From the NCBI GenBank assembly GCA_001013295.1, contig LAZY01000044.1:40590-104589 (forward strand): 64,000 nucleotides of DNA, given 5' to 3'. The notes beneath the pieces are model-generated. The model was not told the origin of the DNA. It ran no database searches and saw only the letters and a program-made list of their open reading frames with translations. Each line of letters starts with the position of its first letter. Within the stretch, counting starts at the first letter, position 1. Of this stretch, positions 25,984 through 34,506 are shown in pieces. This DNA is from Chryseobacterium indologenes (GTDB lineage: Bacteria > Bacteroidota > Bacteroidia > Flavobacteriales > Weeksellaceae). Position numbers and translations under genes: made by a program.

Positions 25984-27240
25984 TCAGATTTGTATTAAAC
26001 CGTTTCCTATATCTCTGTATTTTATGCCTTCAATGGGCCTCGCTTTATTTTCAATAAGTTCCCAGATCTCTTTTGCCGACTTCTCAGGAAACTGTTCCAT
26101 ATACAAGGCAGCAAGGCCGGAAACATGGGGAGCAGCCATACTGGTTCCGCTCATGGCGTAATAAAAAAACTTTTTATTCTTCGAATTTTTAGGATAGGTA
26201 CTGATAATGTCTACTCCGGGAGCACAGACATCTACATTCCCTCCCGTGGAAGGATTGAGACCGGCATTTGAAAACCTGGCCACTCTCATTTGCCCATCTA
26301 CCGCTGCCACAGCCATTATTGATTTTGAATTGGCAGGCATTGAAACGGGTTGCGGAATCTGTGGTCTATTGCTGTCATTTCCTGCTGCTGCGATAATGAG
26401 GCAGTTATTTTCTAATGCTCTCTGCCCTATTGTTTCAAAAAGAACCGAAGGCTGATCATTAAGGCTTACCGGAGAAGCCAGTGAAAGGGACAGAATTCTG
26501 AATTTTTTCGTAATCGCCCAGTCTATCGCATCAATCACACTGCTTGTAGTTCCTCTTCCGCTGTCTGAAAGCACTTTGGCGATCTTCAGATTACAGCCGC
26601 CTGCAATTCCGTACCGTTTTCCGGTATCACTTCTGATATTTCCTGTAGCAATCCCGGCACAATGTGTTCCGTGTCCGTTCGGATCTCTGTTCCAGTCTTC
26701 TCCGTCAATGAAAGATTTACCTTCTATTTCTTCAGACGAAAAATCAGGATGAGACGTTTCAAGTCCTGTATCCAGTATGCAGACGTCGACCCCTTTTCCT
26801 GTATATTGAGCTCTTTCCATTCCGATAGCTTTCAGTCCCCATTCCATTTCAACCATTGATTTTTGAGGTAAAGGCTTATTGGATATATATTTTTCAAGCT
26901 CTGAGATTTTTTCGGTAAGTCCGGCAAACTGTTTTTTAAGCTCGGTGATCAGCTGCAATTCATCGGCAGAGAAAAATTCCCGTTCTTTTTCATAGTATAC
27001 AATAGGATTCGATTCATTCTTCATAGCACTTTTCAATTGCTCTTCATCCATATTGTCCACTACAAGAATTCCGAGATTTTTGTACAACACACCGTTATCC
27101 TGATCTATGATCTCATAAGATCGGTTTTCTTTGGAAAGAAATTCTGAGGAAGTAATACTCACTTCAAGCTCTTTCTCTACTTTTTTAAGGGAGGTTTTCT
27201 GCTGATCCTGCAGCAGAACGATATATCTTTCGGTTTCCAT
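25984..27240 (-). CDS. Cytoplasmic S8 subtilisin-like serine protease
   Basis: The complete catalytic set is present (numbering from the upstream Met at 27249): D160 in DTGLETSHPD, H193 in GHGTHCAG, oxyanion N291 in AAAGNDS and S370 in SGTSMAAPH. The first 90 residues resemble an I9 propeptide and are followed by a short helical linker (95-125). There is no signal peptide, so the enzyme should stay in the cytoplasm, unlike most subtilases of this phylum. I place the start at 27238-27240 (METERY). It sits fourth in a five-gene operon with no transporter or other degradative genes. Confidence 0.92.
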   Translation of the reverse strand: METERYIVLLQDQQKTSLKKVEKELEVSITSSEFLSKENRSYEIIDQDNGVLYKNLGILVVDNMDEEQLKSAMKNESNPIVYYEKEREFFSADELQLITELKKQFAGLTEKISELEKYISNKPLPQKSMVEMEWGLKAIGMERAQYTGKGVDVCILDTGLETSHPDFSSEEIEGKSFIDGEDWNRDPNGHGTHCAGIATGNIRSDTGKRYGIAGGCNLKIAKVLSDSGRGTTSSVIDAIDWAITKKFRILSLSLASPVSLNDQPSVLFETIGQRALENNCLIIAAAGNDSNRPQIPQPVSMPANSKSIMAVAAVDGQMRVARFSNAGLNPSTGGNVDVCAPGVDIISTYPKNSKNKKFFYYAMSGTSMAAPHVSGLAALYMEQFPEKSAKEIWELIENKARPIEGIKYRDIGNGLIQI

Positions 27241-27252
27241 AATGATCATTTT

Positions 27253-27831
27253 TTAAATTAACTTCAAAAATACCTCTTCCAGAATCAGAAAAATATCTTC
27301 CGGAATGACCGTCAATCTCAGTTTTTTATTGACTCCAGAGATCGCCGTATTCTGCGCAACCAATGAAGTCCAGAAACTTTCAATTCTGGATACAGAATTC
27401 AGTTCTTTCAGTTTTTCATCGTCCAGAATACCGTTCTGATACAAGGACACGATGATTCCTGAAATAAGTTCTTCCGCATCATCCAGCTTTTTAGTTTCTT
27501 TAGTATATATTTCCATCAGAATATCATAAATACTTTCTATTCCATTGAATGAAAATCCCCAGAGAAGATCCCGTCTGCCCGTGGTTATTTTTTCCATTTT
27601 TATAGGATTAAAGCCTCTTTTGACTGTTGAAACCATATTCATGATCTTCAAAACTTCAGATTCGTGACTGGTGCTGCCTTTTGTCTTAAAGTATTCCAGA
27701 ACGTTATTCAGAAAAACATCAAACCGGGAATCAAAATCAAACGATTTTGAAAAGTATAAGGTCTGGATTTCGTTGAAATCTTCCAGAAGCTCCTTAATTT
27801 TCTTTACTGTATGATGAATCAGTTCCTGCAT
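27253..27831 (-). CDS. Unrecognised all-helical protein in the subtilase operon
   Basis: A 192-residue protein, predicted helical, with neither signal peptide nor membrane segment and no motif I recognise. The centre has a conserved-looking TGRRDLLWGFSFNG patch. Its ATG overlaps the stop of the preceding gene as TAATG, and the subtilase starts 12 bases after its stop, so it is made together with both. It could be an adaptor, a substrate or a regulator of the protease. Confidence 0.75.
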   Translation of the reverse strand: MQELIHHTVKKIKELLEDFNEIQTLYFSKSFDFDSRFDVFLNNVLEYFKTKGSTSHESEVLKIMNMVSTVKRGFNPIKMEKITTGRRDLLWGFSFNGIESIYDILMEIYTKETKKLDDAEELISGIIVSLYQNGILDDEKLKELNSVSRIESFWTSLVAQNTAISGVNKKLRLTVIPEDIFLILEEVFLKLI

Positions 27832-28529
27832 TACTCAAAAGTTATCTGTTCTATTTCATTACCGTCTTTATCTTTGTATGACACAATCCTTATTCCCTCT
27901 TCCTCCATTTCCACATGAAGGTTGATGAATAATTTATCTTTATCTTCTGCTGCCGATGTATTGGGATCTATGTAAATATTGTTCAGTTTGGCATTCACCA
28001 AGGTGTATTTATTCAGTAAAACCCTTGAAAAGATTTCCTTCAGCTCATCAATTTCTTCTTCAGCAGTTCCTTCCTGAGGCCGGAAGATTCCCGAATTAAA
28101 AAGTCTGATTTTATTTCTGAGATCCAGTTTCAACACTTCATTAGTCGGAAGTCTGCCAAATTTCTGATCGTTTTTTTCCAGTCTGCTGATCAATGATCTG
28201 AATTCCTCAGTCTGGATCTGCTTTCGGTTAATCTCAGGAATATTGAGCTTTTTTTCTTTATTGACCAGACGGATTCTCTCATTCATTTCTAAAACGAACT
28301 GATCCTGATTCAGTTTAAAATTATATTTAGGGGATGAATCTATATCCGTAATCTTGATGGGGATGTCCATTTTTACGCTGGGCAGAGCATACCGGGGCAC
28401 TTTAAAATATTTAAGGTACTCATGGCGGGCATATTCTTTGGCAATAAGAACAGCATTCTCATCAGCTTTTTTACGAGCCTGAATTATCTCGTTGTTGAGA
28501 TAATCCAGGTAATCTGATAATTTGATCAT
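27831..28529 (-). CDS. Unrecognised soluble protein downstream of DUF2589-like gene
   Basis: The 232-residue protein begins with a helical, charged segment (IKLSDYLDYLNNEIIQARKK) followed by YARHEYLKYFKVPRYALPSVKMD-like strands. The C-terminal half ends in a beta-rich region (LFINLHVEMEEEGIRIVSY). My recollection is that proteins with this N-terminal pattern accompany DUF2589 proteins in other bacteria, but I cannot verify it and know no function. No signal peptide or TM segment is present. It lies 15 bases after the DUF2589-like gene and is translationally coupled to the next. Confidence 0.75.
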   Translation of the reverse strand: MIKLSDYLDYLNNEIIQARKKADENAVLIAKEYARHEYLKYFKVPRYALPSVKMDIPIKITDIDSSPKYNFKLNQDQFVLEMNERIRLVNKEKKLNIPEINRKQIQTEEFRSLISRLEKNDQKFGRLPTNEVLKLDLRNKIRLFNSGIFRPQEGTAEEEIDELKEIFSRVLLNKYTLVNAKLNNIYIDPNTSAAEDKDKLFINLHVEMEEEGIRIVSYKDKDGNEIEQITFE

Positions 28530-28544
28530 GTTTCGTAAAATGTA

Positions 28545-29432
28545 TTATTGTGAAAGAAGTCCAAGCACTTTTTCAAGCCCTGCAGGCATTTCGTCATTGG
28601 TAGCCCGTACTTTTACGCCAAGGGAATATTCTTTTTCCACTTTGATCCCTGTACTGGAAGTTCTTTTATAAGAAACATCAACTTTGAATTTTACAGGTCC
28701 AAATCCACCGGATGCTCCTGCATTGATTCCAAATTCATCACTTACGTCTTTGGTATACGTTGAATTCAGTTTAACGTTAAAATCTACTTCACACGTTTCT
28801 ATTCTGAAACTTGGAACATTCAGTAATGCAATAAAAGGGACTGAAATTTCTACATCATCAGGAATAGTCTTAGAATTGGTTGCACTTACAGGTTTATCGG
28901 GATCAAAATCAGGGTTAGGAATATTTTTTTTGTATTTGAATTCTGCCATTCTCAGTTTTTTCGGGCTGGCTGCGTTGGCAGGATCTGTAAGTTCAAAACC
29001 TACTTCATTGATAAAATTGACCGTTGCTATAGAAGCATTAGACTGCGCTTTTACACAGGCATCCAAAGGTCCACCGATAATAGTGGCAAAATCAATACTT
29101 CCTAACTCTGCCGCAAAATCTGCACTGGCAGCATCTGAAGTTCTGAAGATTTCGTCATCAGCAGCCATTTTTCCTGCAATCAGTTTCATAATCTCTGAAG
29201 AGGCACCGGAAAAAGATTTTTCCCACTTTTCATCATAATTCTTTTTGAAATCATCTACAATACTTAACAGTTCTTTATTGGTTAATGCTCCCAACTCTGA
29301 AGGCTCTATTCCTGAAACCTTTTCGTAAACTGCCGGGGTAAGAACTTTTTCTACTCCTGATAAAAGCTCGATCAACTCATTTTTTGTTTTCTTAGCGTGG
29401 CTTGCTTCAAGCACTGACTTTAATGTTTCCAT
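28545..29432 (-). CDS. DUF2589-like protein, first gene of the subtilase operon
   Basis: The 295-residue protein has a helical N-terminus of about 110 residues. The rest resembles DUF2589: IGGPLDACVKAQSNAS helix, FINEVGF, then SVPFIALLNVPSFRIE and FNVKLNS beta-strands, and a final strand pair VSYKRTSSTGIKVEKEYSL. DUF2589 has no established function. The protein has no signal peptide. It leads a five-gene operon with a -7 box at 29464-29471. The family call is by pattern memory and should be confirmed. Confidence 0.75.
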   Translation of the reverse strand: METLKSVLEASHAKKTKNELIELLSGVEKVLTPAVYEKVSGIEPSELGALTNKELLSIVDDFKKNYDEKWEKSFSGASSEIMKLIAGKMAADDEIFRTSDAASADFAAELGSIDFATIIGGPLDACVKAQSNASIATVNFINEVGFELTDPANAASPKKLRMAEFKYKKNIPNPDFDPDKPVSATNSKTIPDDVEISVPFIALLNVPSFRIETCEVDFNVKLNSTYTKDVSDEFGINAGASGGFGPVKFKVDVSYKRTSSTGIKVEKEYSLGVKVRATNDEMPAGLEKVLGLLSQ

Positions 29433-29463
29433 GTTTTTTTGTTTTTTGATTAATATTGTTTAG

Positions 29464-29471
29464 CAAAACTA
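29464..29471 (-). promoter_or_regulatory. -7 box of the subtilase operon
   Basis: On the minus strand the bases read TAGTTTTG, a perfect TAnnTTTG match, 31 bases before the start of the first gene. No convincing -33 TTG lies at the right distance. Confidence 0.5.
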
Positions 29472-29536
29472 TCTCATTAACGATCAAAAGTTTACAGGAG
29501 AACCCCTTCACTTTGCCCGGAAAAACACCCTAAAAA

Positions 29537-29570
29537 ATAAAAGCCCGAACTTTCATAAAGTTCAGGCTTT
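29537..29570 (-). terminator. Terminator after the 645-aa M1 peptidase gene
   Basis: AAAGCCCGAACTTT (29540-29553) pairs, with one mismatch, with AAAGTTCAGGCTTT (29557-29570). A T-rich stretch follows on the minus strand. Confidence 0.8.
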
Positions 29571-29611
29571 CGTTATTATATATATTGTACTGCTATTGGC
29601 CAGCAAAAATT

Positions 29612-31549
29612 CTATGCCGGTGTCAGACTGTTGTTTTTAAGATTTACATCCGGAACTACGGAATCCGGATCCAGTTTCACCTCATTGATTTCTTTATTTG
29701 AATCTATCACAAAGGTCCATTCTGTATTTCTTTTCCAGACCTCAACAGGAATCTTCACCGTTTTTGCTGTTCCATCCTTGAATTTTACCTGAACCGTTGT
29801 AGGCATTGGCATCTGTCCAAGGTTTTCAATCGTGATCTGAGCTCCTTTTTTAAAATCTCCACTGACGTAGCTTACATTTTTTACGCCTTGATCAATTTTC
29901 CATTTGTTAAAGAACCAGCCTCTCCAGAACCAGTTCAGCTCTTCGCCGGAAACATTTTCCATAGTATGGAAAAAGTCCCATGGGGTAGGATGCTTAAAGG
30001 CCCAACGGCTAATATAGGTTCTGAATGCCTTGTCAAATTTCTCCGGCCCAAGAACCGCTTCTCTTAAAACGGCTAATCCTGCTCCCGGCTTATAGTAAGC
30101 TAAAGCCCCGATATTTCTTTCTCTCATATTATCCGGTCCTACCATGATGGGTTCCAGGCTATCACTCATCAGATAACTTCCTGATCGGGCAAGATTCCCC
30201 TTTTTATAATACTCACCTTTATTAAAAGCCTCTGTGGAAATCTCGTTGATAAAGGTATTGAACCCTTCATCCATCCATGCAAATAGTCTTTCGTTTGATC
30301 CTACGATCATAGGAAACCAGTTGTGCCCAAATTCATGATCTGTTACTCCCCAAAGATCCTCTCCTTTGGAAGTCATATGACAGAAAACGATTCCCGGATA
30401 TTCCATTCCGCCTTCGTTTCCTGCAACATTGGTGGCTGCCGGATAGGTATATTCATACCATTTCTGAGAATAATGCTCTATAGCGGCTTTGGTATATTCT
30501 GTAGATCTACCCCAGGCTTTATCACCGGCACTTTCAACAGGATATGCGGAAATAGCCAGAGATTTTTTCCCGCTTGGCAGGTTGATTCTTGCCGCATCCA
30601 GAATAAACCCTGCGGAAGATGCCCATGCAAAGTCTCTTGTCTGCGTGATCTTAAACTTCCAGGTCTTTGTACCGGAGGAATTATTTTTACCGATTTCAGA
30701 TTCAGAGCGGATCATTACCGTCTTATCACTGTTTCTTGCCTGATTCCATCGGTTGATTTCTTCTTTGCTGTATACCTCCTTCTCATTAAGAAGTTCTCCC
30801 GAAGCCACTACGTAATGATTGGCAGGTACCGTAATATTGGCGGTGATATTACCATATTCCAGATAAAACTCCGAAGCTCCAAGATAAGGCAAGGTATTCC
30901 ATCCCATAACATCATCATACACACACATTCTCGGGTACCATTGTGCCATGGTAAAGATCTTACCGTTTTTCGTTTCCTGCACGCCCATTCTATCTGATCC
31001 GTATTCCGGAGAGATAAATGAATACTCAATGGTAATTTTTGCAACGCCTCCTTTTGATTTAAGCTCTCTGGGAAGATCAATCTGCATTCTTGTATCTGTG
31101 ATGGTATATTTCACCGCTTTTCCGTCCAGTTTTACAGCCTTAATCTTATAACCTCCTTCCAGCTCTTCTCCGTGGGCTCCGTTTCTGCTTCCATTCAAAG
31201 GAACAACGGCATTTCCCCGTGAATCTTTTGCAAACAGATTCTGATCCAGCTGCAGCCAAAGAAAGCTTAATGCATCCGGACTATTATTGGTATAGGTAAT
31301 TTCAGCAGCTCCTGTAATTTCTTTTTTATTTTCATTCAGACTTACATTCAGGTGGTAGTCTGCAGAATTCTGCCAATAGGCATGACCGGGCTGTCCGCTT
31401 GCAGAACGGGTTTCTGATCCCATCTGTGGATAAAAGAACGGCTTGAATGCTTCTACATAATCATATTTTGGAGTTTCCTGTGCATATGCGGGTCCTGAAA
31501 GCATCAAAACCGCAACCGCAGAAACCAGGGTTGGAAGTTTAAAATTCAT
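29612..31549 (-). CDS. M1-family metallopeptidase (645 aa)
   Basis: A secreted zinc aminopeptidase-like protein with a signal peptide ending AYAQ (about 23). The zinc site is H405-E406-x2-H409 with E428 as third ligand, and GGMEYP just upstream is the M1 exopeptidase loop. It shares architecture and many segments (YTNNSPD, DDxxGWN) with the 621-residue M1 protein at 18254-20119, but the two are clearly diverged. The gene is flanked by terminators on both sides and appears monocistronic. Confidence 0.92.
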   Translation of the reverse strand: MNFKLPTLVSAVAVLMLSGPAYAQETPKYDYVEAFKPFFYPQMGSETRSASGQPGHAYWQNSADYHLNVSLNENKKEITGAAEITYTNNSPDALSFLWLQLDQNLFAKDSRGNAVVPLNGSRNGAHGEELEGGYKIKAVKLDGKAVKYTITDTRMQIDLPRELKSKGGVAKITIEYSFISPEYGSDRMGVQETKNGKIFTMAQWYPRMCVYDDVMGWNTLPYLGASEFYLEYGNITANITVPANHYVVASGELLNEKEVYSKEEINRWNQARNSDKTVMIRSESEIGKNNSSGTKTWKFKITQTRDFAWASSAGFILDAARINLPSGKKSLAISAYPVESAGDKAWGRSTEYTKAAIEHYSQKWYEYTYPAATNVAGNEGGMEYPGIVFCHMTSKGEDLWGVTDHEFGHNWFPMIVGSNERLFAWMDEGFNTFINEISTEAFNKGEYYKKGNLARSGSYLMSDSLEPIMVGPDNMRERNIGALAYYKPGAGLAVLREAVLGPEKFDKAFRTYISRWAFKHPTPWDFFHTMENVSGEELNWFWRGWFFNKWKIDQGVKNVSYVSGDFKKGAQITIENLGQMPMPTTVQVKFKDGTAKTVKIPVEVWKRNTEWTFVIDSNKEINEVKLDPDSVVPDVNLKNNSLTPA

Positions 31550-31579
31550 TTTTAAATTATTATTTAGTACATAGTTATA

Positions 31580-31618
31580 AAAAAACTCCCGGAATTGTTA
31601 CATATCCGGGAGTTTTTT
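31580..31618 (-). terminator. Terminator after the SDR gene
   Basis: AAAAAACTCCCGGA (31580-31593) pairs perfectly with TCCGGGAGTTTTTT (31605-31618). The A/T runs on both sides make it usable in either direction. Confidence 0.85.
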
Positions 31619-31632
31619 ATCGGTAAGTTTTA

Positions 31633-32514
31633 CTAATTCGATTTTTTGGCTTTGATCATTGCTTCCAAAGCATCCCACATTTCTTTTGGAATGGCTTCAA
31701 GCATATTGAATTCTCCTGCTCCCTGCAGCCACTCACCACCGTCGATGGTTACCACTTCACCGTTCATATAAGCAGAATAGTCTGAAACCAAATAAGCGGC
31801 AAGGTTAGCCAGTTCCTGATGCTCTCCTACTCTTCTCAACGGAACTTTCTTTTTCATATCGAATTTTTCCTGAAGGTCTCCCGGAAGAAGTCTGTCCCAG
31901 GCACCTTTTGTTGGGAACGGTCCCGGAGCAATGGCATTGAAACGGATTCCATATTTCGCCCATTCTACAGCCAGTGATCTGGTCATTGCCAATACTCCTG
32001 CTTTTGCGCAGGCAGATGGAACTACATAAGCAGAGCCTGTCCAGGCATAGGTGGTTACAATATTCAGAACAGTTCCCGGAGTTTTAGAATCAATCCAATA
32101 TTTTCCTACGGAAAGGGTACAGTTTTTTGTTCCTTTTAAAACAATATCCAGAATAGAATCAAAAGCGGAATGAGTCAGCTTTTCTGTTGGGGAGATAAAG
32201 TTTCCGGCAGCGTTATTCAACAGAATATCAATCTTACCGAATTCTTTTAAGGCAGCCTCTTTCATTGCTTCCACCTCATCCCAGTTTCTCACGTCACAAG
32301 CTACACAAAGCACTTTCCCTCCAGTCTCCTCTTCCAGTTCTTTAGCGGTTGCCTGCAGCTTTTCCAGATTTCTGGAAGTAATCACTACATGAGCGCCCAA
32401 TTCAAGAAAGTACTTGGTCATCGCTTTTCCAAGACCGCTTCCGCCTCCTGTTACAATCGCTACTTTATCTTTCAGTGCTCCTTCACGCAGCATCGGTTGT
32501 GTATATAGACTCAT
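31633..32514 (-). CDS. SDR oxidoreductase, 2,4-dienoyl-CoA reductase-like
   Basis: The 293-residue Rossmann enzyme has the nucleotide-binding motif TGGGSGLG (about 22-29), a NNAAGNF segment and a PSACAKAG active-site region. It lacks the plain YxxxK of classical SDRs, as in the peroxisomal-type 2,4-dienoyl-CoA reductases it resembles. These use NADPH to reduce dienoyl-CoA intermediates in the beta-oxidation of unsaturated fatty acids. It is not in an operon with other fatty-acid genes here. Confidence 0.85.
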   Translation of the reverse strand: MSLYTQPMLREGALKDKVAIVTGGGSGLGKAMTKYFLELGAHVVITSRNLEKLQATAKELEEETGGKVLCVACDVRNWDEVEAMKEAALKEFGKIDILLNNAAGNFISPTEKLTHSAFDSILDIVLKGTKNCTLSVGKYWIDSKTPGTVLNIVTTYAWTGSAYVVPSACAKAGVLAMTRSLAVEWAKYGIRFNAIAPGPFPTKGAWDRLLPGDLQEKFDMKKKVPLRRVGEHQELANLAAYLVSDYSAYMNGEVVTIDGGEWLQGAGEFNMLEAIPKEMWDALEAMIKAKKSN

Positions 32515-32625
32515 AAAATATTTTTTCTTAAAAATAATAAATATTAAAATGCAAAGTTTTAAAATACAATGAGAAATAATGTTATAAATAATTATTCTTT
32601 ACATCATAAGCCTATCAATAAGTAA

Positions 32626-32655
32626 AAAAACAACCCGACCATCAATGATCGGGTT
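32626..32655 (-). terminator. Terminator after the DUF1573 gene
   Basis: AACCCGA (32632-32638) pairs with TCGGGTT (32649-32655). The minus strand continues into a T run. Confidence 0.75.
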
Positions 32656-32679
32656 CTTATTAATATACTTTTACTCTCA

Positions 32680-33090
32680 CTATGAAGCAACCACTCCTTT
32701 GAATGAAAGTGTTTTAGGTGTTTTGCTGTCGCTTGTTGTAACATTTACTGTTTTCATGAATGGTCCTACCGCTGCAGCGTTATAACTGGCCTCTACAAAT
32801 CCTTTTTTTCCAGGAAGGATGGGATCTTTTGTATAATCAGCTGTTGTACATCCACATGATGGAGCTACATTTTCTATGATAATCGGTTTTGAAGAGGTGT
32901 TTGTAAATTCAAATCTGATTATTTTCGGTTTTCCCTGAGGAATTTTTCCCACATCAATTGATTCTGAATTCCATTTGATGGCATCTGCTACAGTTTTTAC
33001 AACAGAAGTATTTTCGGCAGGAAGTACACCTGCGTAAAACGGAGAGAATGCCAAAACGGCTAAAAGTGCAGTGATCTGTAATTTTTTCAT
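32680..33090 (-). CDS. DUF1573 domain secreted protein
   Basis: The 136-residue protein has a signal peptide and one Ig-like DUF1573 domain, recognised by FDVG-like VDVGKIPQG, FEFTNTSSKPIIIENVAPSCGCT and the closing LSFKGVV. Such proteins are exported in Bacteroidota; the CGC pair suggests metal or redox binding, but the function is not established. It is divergent from the second histidine kinase at 33259. Confidence 0.9.
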   Translation of the reverse strand: MKKLQITALLAVLAFSPFYAGVLPAENTSVVKTVADAIKWNSESIDVGKIPQGKPKIIRFEFTNTSSKPIIIENVAPSCGCTTADYTKDPILPGKKGFVEASYNAAAVGPFMKTVNVTTSDSKTPKTLSFKGVVAS

Positions 33091-33196
33091 GAGTACAAAT
33101 TTTTGTTAATAGTTAAAAGGAATCGTAATGATCTTTTCTGATATAACAAATGTAAGGGGATTATTGATCCGGCTTGTTAAGCGCTATCAAACATTT

Positions 33197-33214
33197 GTTA
33201 ATAAGTTGTTAATG
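33197..33214. promoter_or_regulatory. Two GTTAAT repeats spaced 11 bases, candidate regulator site
   Basis: GTTAATA begins at 33197 and GTTAATG at 33208, 11 bases apart, with a weaker GTTAAG at 33176 (21 bases upstream). They lie 17 bases before a -7 box TATTTTTG (33231-33238) and 45-62 bases before the kinase start. This is the same kind of site seen at 22679-22757, here probably for the regulator at 34507. Confidence 0.6.
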
Positions 33215-33230
33215 ACAAAAAATAAATAGA

Positions 33231-33238
33231 TATTTTTG
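33231..33238 (+). promoter_or_regulatory. -7 box TATTTTTG of the second kinase gene
   Basis: TATTTTTG matches TAnnTTTG and is placed 20 bases before the ATG at 33259. Confidence 0.5.
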
Positions 33239-33258
33239 GATAATATTGTTTCTGTAAA

Positions 33259-34506
33259 ATGGAAATCAAGAAGCTTAATATTATTATCAGTCTTGGGTTT
33301 GTCGCTATCATTGGGATTTTGATAGCTCAGCTTCTCTGGACCCGTCAGGCTTATAATCTTGAAGATAAAAAATTTGATCAAAAAGTTAATCTCGCTTTAT
33401 TGGAGGTAGTGGAAAAGCTTTCCGGAGATAAAACGTCCTTCACCGAAAATCCCATACAAAACATTTCCAATGATTATTATGTGGTAAATATCAACAATGA
33501 TTTTCATCCTGCGGTGCTCGAACATTATTTAAAGACAGAATTTAACCGTTTTCAGATTAATACCAATTACGTTTATGCATTGTACAATTGCCATAGCGAC
33601 AGGATGATCTACGGAAAATATATTTCTACACATCAGGAAAGTTCCAATAATAAAGTCATTCAATTTCCTAAACATAAGAACCTGGTCTACTATTTTTCTA
33701 TTCGTTTTCCCGATAAAGCCACTTATCTGATAAGCTCATTGCGTTTTTGGTATATCCTCACGTTTGCTCTTATCATCATTCTTCTGGTGTACGTATATTC
33801 CATCTATACCATCATTCAGCAGAAAAAATTCTCAGAGCTTCAAAAGGATTTCATCAATAATATGACCCATGAATTCAAAACTCCACTGTCTTCTATTCTT
33901 TTAGCATCGGAAGCCCTCACAAAGCAAGACTTAGTAAAGGAAAATCCAAAGCTCAAGACCTATACCTCTATTATTACCGATCAGAGTTATAAGCTTAATA
34001 ACCATATTGAGAAGATATTAAATATTGCAAGAAACGATGCTTCAGGCCTTTCCTTAAAACTTCAAAGGATTGTTTTATACCCATTCATTACAGAAATTGC
34101 AAATTCAATGAAGCAGAAGAATGAGAATCTTACGATCCGGGTAGAAATTGAAGACACAGCAACCATTATTGCCGATGAATTTCATTTTACCAATATTGTT
34201 TATAATATTCTGGATAATGCAGTAAAATACTGTGATACTCAACCGGAAATCCTCATATCTTCCTTTAAAGATTCAAAAGGATTATATTTACAGTTTAAAG
34301 ACAACGGGATTGGAATTCCCTCTAAAAATATTCCTCATATTTTTGATAAATTTTATCGGATAACGACCAAAAAGAGTGATGAGGTAACAGGCTTTGGTTT
34401 AGGGTTATTTTATGTGAAAAAAGTTGTCCAGCAGCACAACTGGAAAATTTCAGTTGAGAATAATCCCGACAAAGGAATTACCATTACCTTATTTTCACCT
34501 TTCTAA
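33259..34506 (+). CDS. Sensor histidine kinase (second two-component system)
   Basis: The 415-residue kinase has TM helices at about 8-28 and 163-187 around a periplasmic domain of about 130 residues. The HisKA domain carries phospho-acceptor H204 (MTHEFKTPLSSIL), followed by a HATPase domain (NILDNAVKY, DNGIGI, GFGLGLFYV). The response-regulator ATG follows its TAA without any gap, so the two are translationally linked. It is organised like the kinase at 22805 but is not a close copy; there is no receptor gene next to it. Confidence 0.92.
   Translation: MEIKKLNIIISLGFVAIIGILIAQLLWTRQAYNLEDKKFDQKVNLALLEVVEKLSGDKTSFTENPIQNISNDYYVVNINNDFHPAVLEHYLKTEFNRFQINTNYVYALYNCHSDRMIYGKYISTHQESSNNKVIQFPKHKNLVYYFSIRFPDKATYLISSLRFWYILTFALIIILLVYVYSIYTIIQQKKFSELQKDFINNMTHEFKTPLSSILLASEALTKQDLVKENPKLKTYTSIITDQSYKLNNHIEKILNIARNDASGLSLKLQRIVLYPFITEIANSMKQKNENLTIRVEIEDTATIIADEFHFTNIVYNILDNAVKYCDTQPEILISSFKDSKGLYLQFKDNGIGIPSKNIPHIFDKFYRITTKKSDEVTGFGLGLFYVKKVVQQHNWKISVENNPDKGITITLFSPF

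Noticed and set aside
28684..29238. 184-codon plus-strand frame opposite the DUF2589-like gene
   Set aside because: Antisense to a gene with clear family pattern and operon position; residue composition is that of a shadow frame.
30323..30997. 224-codon plus-strand frame
   Set aside because: Lies fully inside the M1 peptidase gene; no recognisable motif.
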